DNA of 64,000 nt from Limosilactobacillus antri DSM 16041 (GTDB lineage Bacteria > Bacillota > Bacilli > Lactobacillales > Lactobacillaceae). How positions within the stretch are numbered: the stretch's first letter is position 1; each line of letters starts with the position of its first letter. The notes beneath the pieces were generated by a model. The model saw nothing but the letters and a program-made list of their open reading frames with translations, had not been told where the DNA came from and did not search any database. A program made the position numbers and the translations under genes. Location of the stretch: NCBI RefSeq assembly GCF_000160835.1, contig NZ_GG700733.1:332325-396324 (forward strand), given 5' to 3'. Positions 1 to 7,580 of the stretch are shown one piece after another.

Positions 1-33
1 AAATTCTTGCTGGTGCTTTTCTTATATTCCCGG

Positions 34-39
34 TATAAT
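34..39 (+). promoter_or_regulatory. Possible -10 box of the first brnQ
   Basis: A perfect TATAAT lies about 33 bases before the ATG at 72. No good -35 is seen at 16-18 bases; TTGCTG at 7-12 is 21 bases away. The rest of the promoter may rely on sequence outside the window. Confidence 0.4.
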
Positions 40-71
40 TTATAGGATTATAGGTGAGGAGAGAAATAATA

Positions 72-1424
72 ATGAATGAACGCTTGCGGCGGGCCCGCAC
101 CTACCTGGTGATCGGCTCACTCGTTTTTGGAATGTTGTTCGGGGCTGGAAACCTGGTCTTCCCGGTTCACCTGGGCCAACTGGCGGGAGCCAACTGGGGG
201 CCGGCAGCGGCCGGTTTTATTAGTTCCGGGGTCCTGTTGCCCCTGCTGGCCATGCTGGCACTCAGCGTTACCCAAAGCCGGGGGCTCTTTGACCTGGCCC
301 GGCCCGTAGGCGATTGGTTTGCCCTCGTCTTTTTAATCCTGGTTCACGCGACGATTGGCCCCCTGTGTGCCACCCCGCGGACGGCAACCGTCCCCTACGC
401 GATTGGGATTGCCCCAGCGCTGCCAGCACGGGTGCAGCCGTGGGGCCTAGCCCTGTTTACGGGCGCGTTTTTCCTGCTGACCTACTGCTTTTCGGTTAAA
501 TCTGGGAAGGTGACGGAGATTATCGGCAAAGCCCTGAATCCGGCTTTTCTTGTGATGCTTCTGGTGATTTTTCTGCTGGCCTTCCTACGGCCGCTGGGGA
601 GACTATCCGGCCCGCAGCCGGTCGGGAACTATTTAAGTCAGCCCTTCGCCAATGGCTTTTTGCAGGGGTATAACACAATGGACGCGCTGGCGATGCTGAT
701 TTTTGGGGTGACCGTCGTGGCGGCTGTCCAACAGCTGGGCTTCAATCCCCGGGATCGCTCCCTGGCAACGGCCAAGGGCGGGTTTATCGGCATCCTGGGG
801 GTCGGGATCCTCTACCTCGGACTAATTTATTTGGGTACTACCAGCCGGAACCAATTTGCCCTTGCAGCCAATGGCGGAACAACCCTCAACCAGGTGGCGC
901 ACTACTACCTGGGCACCTTTGGCAACGCGTTGTTACTGACACTAGCCACGGTAACCTGCCTGACAACTGCGATGGGGTTAGTAATTGCCTTTTCGCAGGA
1001 TTTTCACCAGCGGTTCCCGCAGGTTGCCTACCGCACCTTTTTGCGGTGGAACTGTTTTCTATCTTTTTTAATCGCCAACCTTGGTTTGGACCAGATCGTG
1101 ACCTGGTCAACCCCGGTATTGATGTTCCTCTACCCCCTGGCAATCGTGCTCATCCTTGTGGCGCTGGCGTCACCACTGTTTGACCGGGCCCCGGTCGTTT
1201 ACCGCTGGGCCCTGGGCCTGACGCTAATTCCCGCCTGCTTTGACCTGGTGGGTAGTCTCCCGCCGTTTTTCCAGCGGTGGGGAGGCCGCCGGTGGTTAAC
1301 GGCCTGGGCGGGGCAGCACCTGCCACTGTTTACAAGCGGCTTTGCCTGGCTGCCCTTTGCGGTTGTTGGGACAGTCATTGGCTTAGCCGTCTGGCAGTAC
1401 CAGCGGTATAATACAGGTAAATGA
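72..1424 (+). CDS. brnQ: Branched-chain amino acid transport carrier, BrnQ/LIVCS family
   Basis: A polytopic membrane protein of about 450 residues expected to import leucine, isoleucine and valine with a cation. It carries the family signature near the N-terminus (FGAGNLVFPVHLGQLAGANW) and the TIGP...TPRTATV segment near residue 105, and it is hydrophobic throughout, consistent with about 12 helices. An in-frame GTG exists at 54, but the GAGGAGAG just before ATG 72 makes that the likely start. It is a paralogue of the second BrnQ at 52.5 kb. Unlike that copy, no T-box is seen in the 71 bases available upstream. The ROK kinase gene follows after 19 bases, so the two are probably cotranscribed. 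Confidence 0.93.
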   Translation: MNERLRRARTYLVIGSLVFGMLFGAGNLVFPVHLGQLAGANWGPAAAGFISSGVLLPLLAMLALSVTQSRGLFDLARPVGDWFALVFLILVHATIGPLCATPRTATVPYAIGIAPALPARVQPWGLALFTGAFFLLTYCFSVKSGKVTEIIGKALNPAFLVMLLVIFLLAFLRPLGRLSGPQPVGNYLSQPFANGFLQGYNTMDALAMLIFGVTVVAAVQQLGFNPRDRSLATAKGGFIGILGVGILYLGLIYLGTTSRNQFALAANGGTTLNQVAHYYLGTFGNALLLTLATVTCLTTAMGLVIAFSQDFHQRFPQVAYRTFLRWNCFLSFLIANLGLDQIVTWSTPVLMFLYPLAIVLILVALASPLFDRAPVVYRWALGLTLIPACFDLVGSLPPFFQRWGGRRWLTAWAGQHLPLFTSGFAWLPFAVVGTVIGLAVWQYQRYNTGK

Positions 1425-1443
1425 TACGAGGGGGAGTGAGCAA

Positions 1444-2349
1444 GTGCAACGCTACTATTTAAGCATTGATATTGGAGGAACAACGCTCAAGAGCGCCCGG
1501 ATTGATCATTCCGGCAATATTACTGCAACGGACCAGTTGCCCACGCCCCGGCGCGTGGCTGACTTTTTGGCAGCACTTGCCCAGCTGATCCATACCAGTC
1601 AAGGGGTCCACGCCATCTGTGTGAGCGTTCCCGGGATTGTTAATCCCCGTTCCGGCAAGGTAGAGTTTACAGGCGCCCTTGGCTTCATGGGGGAGTTTAA
1701 CCTGGCGGAGTACGTACGTCAGCTAACCGGGTTGCCGGTCTACGTGGGCAATGATGCTAATTGTGCAACCTTAGCTGAGATGTGGCTGGGCAACCTGACG
1801 ACGGTGGATAACGGGGCGGTCGTGACCTTGGGAACTTCAGTCGGCGGGGGACTGATGATTAATGGCCAGCTTTTCGCCGGGCCGCATTTTCGGGCTGGTG
1901 AAATTAGTGCCATCGTCAATAACCACGACCACTTAGACCCCCATGAGGCCACGGTCGGCGCCAGCACGTCGGCCGTAAAAATGATTGCGGCGGTGGCGAC
2001 GGCTTGTGGCTTGCCGGATTCTAGGGATGGTCGCCGGGCGTTTGTGGAAATTAACCGGCATAATCCAGCAGCCTGGGGAATCTTCACGGCCTTTTGTCGG
2101 CGGGTGGCAGTCCTGCTAGTTAACGTCCAAGCCGTCGTTGACCTTGAACGAATCTTGATTGGCGGTGGGATTAGTGCCCAGCCGGTGGTTGTCAGCGAGA
2201 TTCGGCACCAGTTTAAGCTGCTTCAGGAGAGTGACCGCCGTTTACAAGACGATATCGTGATGCCGGATATTCAGGCTGCTAAGTTTGGCAACGAGGCTAA
2301 CTTGCTGGGAGCCTTATATGGCCTGCTCCTCCAGCTTGAGGAAAAATAG
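1444..2349 (+). CDS. ROK-family sugar kinase (zinc-motif-less type)
   Basis: A 301-residue cytoplasmic protein of the ROK fold. The N-terminal phosphate-binding loop DIGGTTLKSARI lies at residues 9-20, the sugar-binding NDANCATLAEMWLG near residue 105, and a LGTSVGGGLMINGQL strand-turn follows. The CxCGxxGC zinc motif of glucokinases and ROK repressors is absent, and there is no N-terminal helix-turn-helix, so it is a kinase rather than a NagC-type repressor. This pattern is found in beta-glucoside and related sugar kinases; the substrate cannot be read from sequence. The start is GTG, 8 bases after GGGGGAG. It follows brnQ closely with no obvious metabolic link. Confidence 0.85.
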   Translation: MQRYYLSIDIGGTTLKSARIDHSGNITATDQLPTPRRVADFLAALAQLIHTSQGVHAICVSVPGIVNPRSGKVEFTGALGFMGEFNLAEYVRQLTGLPVYVGNDANCATLAEMWLGNLTTVDNGAVVTLGTSVGGGLMINGQLFAGPHFRAGEISAIVNNHDHLDPHEATVGASTSAVKMIAAVATACGLPDSRDGRRAFVEINRHNPAAWGIFTAFCRRVAVLLVNVQAVVDLERILIGGGISAQPVVVSEIRHQFKLLQESDRRLQDDIVMPDIQAAKFGNEANLLGALYGLLLQLEEK

Positions 2350-2366
2350 AATATAATAAGACGCTT

Positions 2367-2461
2367 GGGAGCGTGACAAACCGTGAAACAGAAATCAGGA
2401 TGATTTCGTTTTTGAACGGTTCTAACGCGGAAGTCATTTATGACTTCGTCTTCACGCCCCC
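2367..2461 (+). ncRNA. Branched stem-loop element 3' of the ROK kinase
   Basis: About 95 bases that can fold as a three-way junction: an outer stem GGGaGCGTGA/TCACGCcCCC, one arm closed by AACCGT/ACGGTT with an inner GAAATCA/TGATTTC hairpin, and a second arm GAAGTCA-ttta-TGACTTC. A TATAAT at 2352-2357 would place a transcript start right at the outer stem, but no -35 is seen. It could be the 3' end of the upstream operon or an independent RNA. No family recognised. Confidence 0.45.
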
Positions 2462-2489
2462 GTCGACGCGCAGCTAGTTTTTAGAAAGC

Positions 2490-2539
2490 ACAAAGAGGGC
2501 TTCAGAGTTCGGCTTTGCCGAGCACTGAAGCCCCTTTGT
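2490..2539. terminator. Long hairpin between convergent genes
   Basis: A stem of more than 20 pairs (ACAAAG.GGGCTTCAG...CTGAAGCCC.TTTGT with inner TCGGC-ttt-GCCGA). It sits between the kinase on plus and the ribosomal-protection homologue ending at 2597 on minus. No clean T-run follows on either strand, so termination is inferred from position and stem strength. Confidence 0.6.
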
Positions 2540-2596
2540 GTACTGCGCTGTTCGTATTTTATTTAAGTAATAGTTATGTCACAGCCCCGTGTGACT

Positions 2597-4537
2597 TTAT
2601 TTTTGGTATGGAAAATGGGCCTTGGAAGGAACTTGCTCCCAGTTGACGGGGTAGCCTGCGCCGTGAGCACAGAAAACCGAATCTGGCGTATTGGCAAGGT
2701 CCGCTACCGGATCGTATTGGTGAACAGCAATGACCGCCGCGGCGTTGTGGCATGGACGGTAGCCGGCAACGACACACTCCAGCTGGCCCTGACCATGGCT
2801 ATAATTGCGAACGGTGATGGCGTAATCACGCATCGTGGCCACCGGCCCACTTCCGGTGATGGTGGTCAATGCACCATTGTCGCCTTCCGTGAGCTGAAAA
2901 TCCGCGCCCATCCCCTGCAGGTCGTTGATTGCCCGGCCCACCTGCTCCTGGGGAATGGTTAACCGGTATTGGTACCAGGGCTCTAGCAGGACGCAGGCTT
3001 TCTGGGCCCGCAGTTCCATTAAACCCTGGCGGACGGCCCGCCAAGTGGCTTCCCGAAAGTCGCCGCCGACGGAGTGGACGATGCTGCCCTTCCCGCCAAC
3101 CAGGGTAATCTTAACGTCGGTTAGGGGCGCTCCAATGAGGACGCCACGGTGTTCCTTGGCGCCCAGGCTCGTCATGACCTGCTCTTGCCAGTTGTGGCTT
3201 AGGACGTCTTCGCGGCATTGACTGGCAAACGTTAAGCCGCTGCCAGGGAAACCGGGCGCTAAACGCAGGTGGACTTCGGCGTAGTGGCGGAGCGGTTCAA
3301 AGTGGCCGACTCCTTCCACTGGCTGCGCGATTGTTTCGCGATAGAGGATCTGACCGCCGGTAAAATGGAGCTGGAGGCCGTACCGCTGTGCTAGTCGCTG
3401 CTCAAGGACCTCCTTTTGAACGGTGCCCATCAGCTGGACGCGGACTTCTTGGAGCTGCTGGGACCAGGACAGCTTAAGCTGGGGGTCCTCGTCTGCCAGT
3501 TCGTGCAGGGCCCTAAGGTATGGCCGGGGATTATCAGTATCGATTTTGGCCGCGTAGGATAGGACTGGCTGCAGGCGGGGCTGGGGCGCCGTTGTGGCGT
3601 GGCCAAGTCCCTGCCCCGGGTACGTGGAAGTCAGGCCAGTAATGGCACAGATGCCGCCCGCCGGCACCTCCTGCTGAATGGTAAATTTATCACCATCGTA
3701 GAGCCGCACCTGGTCGGCCTTTTCACCAGGCAGAATTTCCGCCTTGGCCCGCAGCGTTCCTGAGCGAACCCGGACCCAGCTGAGCCGGTTGCCATTGCGG
3801 TCGTGGGAAACTTTGAAGACCCGGGCGGCAAAGTGGTCACCAGCTGCTGGTGGTTCGACAGTCCACTGGGCCAAGCCGTCAAGCAGCGCTTGAATCCCGG
3901 TTAGTTTCAGCGCGGAACCGGCATAGCAGGGAAAGACCTTTCGCTGGCGGATCAATTTTTGAACCTGGCTGACCGTCAGGCGGTCCGTAGCTAGGTAGTT
4001 TTCAAGGACCGCGTCGTCTTGCATCGCAATCGCTTCGGCAGTGCCGCCAGTCGTCACCGGGGCAGCAGTAAAGTCAATGCAGGCTGGTGATAATTCGGTT
4101 TGCAGCTGGTTGATGACCGCTGGAGCGTCAGCGCCTATGCTGTCGGTTTTATTAATAAAGAGGAAAGTCGGAACGTGGTAGCGGGCGAGGAGCTTCCAAA
4201 GGGTCCGTGTAGTGCCCCGGAGGCTGTCGTTAGCAGGAACCACCAACAGTGCGTAATCAAGGACCTGCAGGACCTGCTCCGTTTGAGCAGCAAAGTCAAT
4301 GTGGCCCGGGGTGTCAAGGAGGGTCAGGTGGAGTTTTTGATAATCAAGGGCGGCCTGGTGCGTGAAAATTGTGATTCCCCGTTGCTTTTCCAACTGGTCG
4401 GGGTCAAGGAAGGCGTTCCCTTTGTCGACGCGGCCGAGCTGCCGCAAGTGGCCGGCTTGGTAGAGCAGCGCTTCTGTCAGGGTCGTTTTCCCCGCGTCGA
4501 CGGGGGCAACCAGGCCGCTAATAATCTGCTTAGCCAT
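2597..4537 (-). CDS. TetM/TetO-type ribosomal-protection GTPase homologue
   Basis: A 646-residue translational GTPase with the EF-G-like architecture of ribosomal-protection proteins, close to the 639 residues usual for TetM. G1 is APVDAGKTT (residues 11-19), G2 is RGIT, G3 DTPGH, G4 NKTD. Domain II and the EF-G III-IV-V region follow. Known family members dislodge tetracycline from the ribosome, but chromosomal homologues in lactobacilli are divergent and often of unknown function, so resistance must not be assumed. The usual His of the G1 AHVDAGKT motif is Pro here. It starts 3 bases after the universal stress gene and probably shares its promoter. Confidence 0.85.
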   Translation of the reverse strand: MAKQIISGLVAPVDAGKTTLTEALLYQAGHLRQLGRVDKGNAFLDPDQLEKQRGITIFTHQAALDYQKLHLTLLDTPGHIDFAAQTEQVLQVLDYALLVVPANDSLRGTTRTLWKLLARYHVPTFLFINKTDSIGADAPAVINQLQTELSPACIDFTAAPVTTGGTAEAIAMQDDAVLENYLATDRLTVSQVQKLIRQRKVFPCYAGSALKLTGIQALLDGLAQWTVEPPAAGDHFAARVFKVSHDRNGNRLSWVRVRSGTLRAKAEILPGEKADQVRLYDGDKFTIQQEVPAGGICAITGLTSTYPGQGLGHATTAPQPRLQPVLSYAAKIDTDNPRPYLRALHELADEDPQLKLSWSQQLQEVRVQLMGTVQKEVLEQRLAQRYGLQLHFTGGQILYRETIAQPVEGVGHFEPLRHYAEVHLRLAPGFPGSGLTFASQCREDVLSHNWQEQVMTSLGAKEHRGVLIGAPLTDVKITLVGGKGSIVHSVGGDFREATWRAVRQGLMELRAQKACVLLEPWYQYRLTIPQEQVGRAINDLQGMGADFQLTEGDNGALTTITGSGPVATMRDYAITVRNYSHGQGQLECVVAGYRPCHNAAAVIAVHQYDPVADLANTPDSVFCAHGAGYPVNWEQVPSKAHFPYQK

Positions 4538-4540
4538 TGC

Positions 4541-5011
4541 TTATCTCTGGGTATCGCCCGCGGCCCGCACGACGAGGACGTCACAGCGGGCAGTTCGGCT
4601 GACGTAATTAGTTACGGAACCAATCATAAAGCGTTCGACACCGGACAGTCCGGAGGCCCCGATCACGATCAAATCGGAGTGGTGGTCAGCCGGAAATTCG
4701 CGCGCGATGACCCGTTTAGGATTGCCGAACCGAATATGAATATTGACGTCGGTCACGCCCGCGGCTTGGGCCCGTTGCTTGAGGTCGTCCATTCGGTCCC
4801 GGGTAGCGTGAACCGCACTATAAGTCTGGTCAGCGGACGGACCAGCGGTGCTATAACCGTCGGTGAGCTGGTCGACCTGGGTGATTGTTAAGATATCCAG
4901 GTGGGCCCGGTTGCGCAGGGCGGCCTTAATTCCCGCTTCCAGCACCGCGGCAGTTGCTTTGGAACCATCGACAGCGACCAGGATGTTTTGGTATTGCGAA
5001 TTGTCTGCCAT
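4541..5011 (-). CDS. Universal stress protein, UspA family
   Basis: A 156-residue cytoplasmic protein with the UspA fold. The N-terminal strand ILVAVDGSKAT and the ATP-type loop GASGLSGVERFMIGSVTNYV (a G-2X-G-9X-GS pattern) are both present. The frame can be extended upstream to a GTG at 5098, but ATG 5011 has AAAGGAG 8 bases before it and the extra residues do not fit the family, so 5011 is chosen. It is the first gene of a two-gene unit with the ribosomal-protection homologue. Its precise role is unknown; such proteins accumulate under stress and bind ATP or AMP. Confidence 0.9.
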   Translation of the reverse strand: MADNSQYQNILVAVDGSKATAAVLEAGIKAALRNRAHLDILTITQVDQLTDGYSTAGPSADQTYSAVHATRDRMDDLKQRAQAAGVTDVNIHIRFGNPKRVIAREFPADHHSDLIVIGASGLSGVERFMIGSVTNYVSRTARCDVLVVRAAGDTQR

Positions 5012-5102
5012 ATTAAAAACTCCTTTATTGTAGTTAAAAGTGGTTAGCGTGGTAAGGGTACGATTGGCTGCCAATCCAGCCAGTTGCTTCCGTTTCACTA
5101 TT

Positions 5103-5108
5103 ATTATA
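5103..5108 (-). promoter_or_regulatory. -10 box of the usp operon
   Basis: TATAAT on the minus strand, about 90 bases before the usp ATG, giving a leader of about 85 bases. The -35 is poor. The perfect cre at 5152-5165 lies about 45 bases upstream of this box and could act on either flanking gene. Confidence 0.45.
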
Positions 5109-5151
5109 CGGGTTTTCGCCGCCTTTTTTCAGCTTATTCCAATTTATTGTT

Positions 5152-5165
5152 TGAAAACGTTTGCA
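5152..5165. promoter_or_regulatory. Catabolite-responsive element (cre)
   Basis: TGAAAACGTTTGCA matches the CcpA-site consensus TGNAANCGNTNNCA at every fixed position. It lies between the divergent usp and lplA genes, 92 bases before the lplA ATG. Confidence 0.7.
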
Positions 5166-5256
5166 ATTAGGAATACACTGGGAGTAGAAACTTAAAAGAC
5201 AAATTTTGGGTTTTAGTCTAATTTTGTTATGGTTTTCACAAGATAGGAGTAGGACA

Positions 5257-6270
5257 ATGCGTTATGTTTCAATGACTTCCCACAATATTGGGATGAACCT
5301 GGCGACTGAACAGTATTTGATGAATAATAAGGATTTTGGTCAGGAGCCGCTGGTGCTTTTTTACTATGAAGAGCCCTGCATTATTGTCGGCCGCAACCAG
5401 AATACGGCAGAAGAAATCAACCAGGACTACGTTAAGGAACACAACATTCGGGTGACCCGGCGGCTTTCCGGCGGTGGGGCCGTTTACCAAGATCTGGGAA
5501 ACCTCTGCTTTAGTTTCGTGGTGCCGAGTGATAGTGAAGAGTTCGGCGACTTTAAGTCCTTCACCCAGCCAATCGTGGACGTCCTTCATAAAATGGGCGC
5601 GACGACCGTCGAAGTCAGCGGGCGGAATGACATCCTGGTTGATGGCAAGAAGTTTTCCGGCAACGCAATGTATTCAAAGAACGGCAAGACCTTCTCCCAT
5701 GGAACGCTGATGCTGGACGTGGACCTGAGCGTGGTGGCGGACGCCCTCCACGTGGCCCAAGATAAGATTGCCTCCAAGGGAATCAAGTCCGTGCGGTCCC
5801 GGGTAACGAACCTGCGGCCTTACCTGGCAAAGGAATACCAGGATATTGACGTGCCGACCTTCCGGGATGACCTGATTAAGGGACTCTTCAACGTTGACAG
5901 CCTGGATGAAATCAAGGATAAGCAGTACGTGGTCACGCCAGAGGACCAAAAGGAAATTGATCAGATCTACGAGCAATACTACAACAATTGGGACTGGGTT
6001 TACGGCAAGAATCCAGAATTTACAACAAAGCGGCGGAAGCACTTTGATATGGGAACGATTGATGCCCGGTTGGACGTCAAGGATGGTGTCATCAAGAATA
6101 TCAAGTTTTTCGGTGACTTCTTTGGTCCTCAGGATGTTACCAAGCTGGCCGACCAGCTGAAGGGGGTCAAGTACGACCGGGACGAAATTGCCAAGGCCCT
6201 GGAAAAGGCTGGCACGGACCAGTACATTACGGGAATCCCAACGGCAGAAATCGCCGATTTGCTGGCCTGA
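5257..6270 (+). CDS. lplA: Lipoate-protein ligase A
   Basis: A 337-residue cytoplasmic enzyme that activates lipoate with ATP and attaches it to lysines of 2-oxoacid dehydrogenase E2 or GcvH domains. The lipoate-binding loop RRLSGGGAVYQD lies at residues 68-79, the catalytic Lys region DGKKFSGNA at 129-137 and HGTLMLD at 149-155. The C-terminal accessory domain is present, so length is normal. An upstream in-frame ATG at 5206 is rejected because AGGAG (5245-5249) directly serves ATG 5257. The perfect cre upstream suggests catabolite control. No pyruvate dehydrogenase genes are adjacent. Confidence 0.95.
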   Translation: MRYVSMTSHNIGMNLATEQYLMNNKDFGQEPLVLFYYEEPCIIVGRNQNTAEEINQDYVKEHNIRVTRRLSGGGAVYQDLGNLCFSFVVPSDSEEFGDFKSFTQPIVDVLHKMGATTVEVSGRNDILVDGKKFSGNAMYSKNGKTFSHGTLMLDVDLSVVADALHVAQDKIASKGIKSVRSRVTNLRPYLAKEYQDIDVPTFRDDLIKGLFNVDSLDEIKDKQYVVTPEDQKEIDQIYEQYYNNWDWVYGKNPEFTTKRRKHFDMGTIDARLDVKDGVIKNIKFFGDFFGPQDVTKLADQLKGVKYDRDEIAKALEKAGTDQYITGIPTAEIADLLA

Positions 6271-6287
6271 TTGAAATTTAGTAGAAT

Positions 6288-6376
6288 GGGAGTGTAACCG
6301 GGTGAGTTGTGTGAACGCTCATCCGACCCCGCAAGGTTAGTACAACGGGGTGCGGCGGGCACTCCCTTTTATTTTT
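6288..6376 (+). terminator. Branched intrinsic terminator of lplA
   Basis: An outer stem GGGAGTG/CACTCCC followed by TTTTATTTTT encloses two hairpins (GGGTGAG...GCTCATCC and CCCCG...CGGGG). A three-way junction ending in a T-run is more elaborate than a usual terminator. Confidence 0.75.
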
Positions 6377-6396
6377 AAATGAAGGTTGGTAATGAG

Positions 6397-6804
6397 ATGA
6401 AGAATTCTGCTAAAGTGATCGTTGTGACGTCGGTGGCGGCGGTGTTTGCGCTAGTGCTGGATGCCATTATGTTTCTCCAGCACGGCCAGGCGTTGACCAG
6501 TCCAGGGGTCTGGGGACGATTGCTGGTGTTCGTTGTTCTGGCGGTGATCGTCAATGGACTGGCGCTGCTGAAGATGCGTTTTTGTGGCTATGCGACCATC
6601 CTTGTGAACCTCTACTTTGCAATTGCCAGTTTAGCGACTTTTCAGACGATTGACGCCCGGATGACCGTGACGGGGGTCCTGGTGCAGGGGCTCAGCGTTA
6701 TTGGAATTCTCCTGGGCTGTGCGGGAATTTACTACGGTATTAGGCAACGGGCAGAGTATACCCAAGCGCGGATTAAGGAAATGGAGGAGCGAGCAAAGAA
6801 ATGA
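6397..6804 (+). CDS. Four-helix membrane protein of unknown function
   Basis: About 135 residues with four hydrophobic segments (near residues 5-24, 40-57, 62-82 and 93-113) and a charged C-terminal tail (RQRAEYTQARIKEMEERAKK) that could form a short coiled coil in the cytoplasm. I do not recognise the family. ATG 6379 in the same frame has no ribosome binding site; ATG 6397 has AAGG about 11 bases upstream and is preferred, not firmly. It overlaps the next gene by ATGA, so the two are translationally coupled and likely work together. Confidence 0.7.
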   Translation: MKNSAKVIVVTSVAAVFALVLDAIMFLQHGQALTSPGVWGRLLVFVVLAVIVNGLALLKMRFCGYATILVNLYFAIASLATFQTIDARMTVTGVLVQGLSVIGILLGCAGIYYGIRQRAEYTQARIKEMEERAKK

Positions 6805-7259
6805 AGATGACGGTAGCCGATTATTTAGGACAGATAACGGGTAACCGGGTTGTCAAAGAAGTCGTGACGAAGACGGCGGCCCAGGCCCAGCAAAAGACGA
6901 CCTTAAAGACTGCCATCCAATTTATGCTTGACCAGTTTGACAAGGGTTATCTCGGCCAATATAACATTGACGTTAAGATGAAAACGGGTGACCCGGTGAG
7001 TGTCCGGCTGGAAGCTAACCTCATTAATATCCCGATGGCTGAGGCGGAACGCTTAGATGGCAAGTTGCTGGACCAGGGGCCGGAATACCCTGTTAACTTG
7101 TATATGGTGATGGAAAGTGCCGACGTTAACAAGTCGGGGCTGCGAATTGATGAGCTGGCTAATGATACTGACCAGGGCGGCAGTTTGTCGACGCTGGTGG
7201 AACGAGCGCAGGAATGGCTAGCGGAACACCTGGCGGTAGTGGCTGAGGCACGAGCATGA
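6801..7259 (+). CDS. Soluble protein of unknown function coupled to the membrane gene
   Basis: A 152-residue protein without signal or membrane segments, rich in Ala, Lys and Asp, with predicted helices at both ends and a strand-like centre (NIDVKMKTGDPVSVRLEANL, PVNLYMVMES). No family or catalytic motif is recognised. Its ATG overlaps the stop codon of the four-helix membrane gene by four bases, which argues for paired synthesis. It may be a cytoplasmic partner of that protein (inference only). Confidence 0.75.
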   Translation: MKMTVADYLGQITGNRVVKEVVTKTAAQAQQKTTLKTAIQFMLDQFDKGYLGQYNIDVKMKTGDPVSVRLEANLINIPMAEAERLDGKLLDQGPEYPVNLYMVMESADVNKSGLRIDELANDTDQGGSLSTLVERAQEWLAEHLAVVAEARA

Positions 7260-7262
7260 TTC

Positions 7263-7290
7263 TTGCTAATTAGACTAGGTTTGGTATAAT
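7263..7290 (+). promoter_or_regulatory. Strong promoter before a non-coding stretch
   Basis: TTGCTA (7263-7268), a 16-base spacer and a perfect TATAAT (7285-7290). No gene on this strand starts within the next 250 bases, so it probably drives an RNA starting near 7297. Confidence 0.65.
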
Positions 7291-7296
7291 GATATT

Positions 7297-7482
7297 TGCG
7301 ATGAGTCGAGAGGTCTGGTAGCAACCCAAATGGCTACCATTGACATTTTGACAGTGGGGCGCATTAACTCACCGGATTGTGAGGCGCCTGGTCAATAGCG
7401 AAGTGGACATCGCTATTAACCTGAGATAATATCAAAACACAGACAAAGCGGTTGGGAATTCTTCCAGCCGTTTTGTTGGTTT
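7297..7482 (+). ncRNA. Candidate structured small RNA of about 185 nt
   Basis: The transcript predicted from the preceding promoter would contain several clear hairpins: GGTAGC/GCTACC, a nested arm closed by TTGAC/GTCAA holding GGCGC/GCGCC and CTCAC/GTGAG, then TAGCGA/TCGCTA. It ends in a terminator stem ACAAAGCGG.TTGG/CCAG.CCGTTTTGT with a T-rich tail (7442-7482). No open reading frame with a ribosome binding site is seen. The fold does not match 6S, SRP or T-box RNAs that I can recognise, so it is unassigned. Confidence 0.55.
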
Positions 7483-7544
7483 AAAGGCAACCGATCCCAT
7501 CGTTTCTTGGTTATCAGTATAAATTTATTATGAAAGGGGTTACA

Positions 7545-7580
7545 ATGAGGGTAGAAATAGAAGTGGAGGCGATATTATGA
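7545..7580 (+). CDS. Possible 11-codon ORF overlapping the microprotein
   Basis: ATG 7545 follows AAAGGGG by 5 bases and encodes MRVEIEVEAIL. Its stop overlaps the microprotein ATG as ATGA. It may be a coupling leader or chance; it is too short to judge. Confidence 0.25.
   Translation: MRVEIEVEAIL

Noticed and set aside
2597..4537. Calling the TetM-like gene a tetracycline-resistance gene
   Set aside because: The G1 motif differs, composition is native and no mobile element is near; sequence alone does not show resistance.
4100..4891. A 263-codon open frame on plus, antisense to the GTPase and usp genes
   Set aside because: It has no family resemblance and lies opposite two well-supported genes; GC-rich coding DNA produces such shadows.
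7301..7321. Seven-codon ORF MSREVW inside the candidate RNA
   Set aside because: No ribosome binding site and it overlaps a hairpin stem; likely chance.
7297..7482. 6S RNA, SRP RNA or T-box identity for the candidate RNA
   Set aside because: It lacks the long bulged 6S hairpin, the SRP tetraloop region and the GGTGG T-box sequence.
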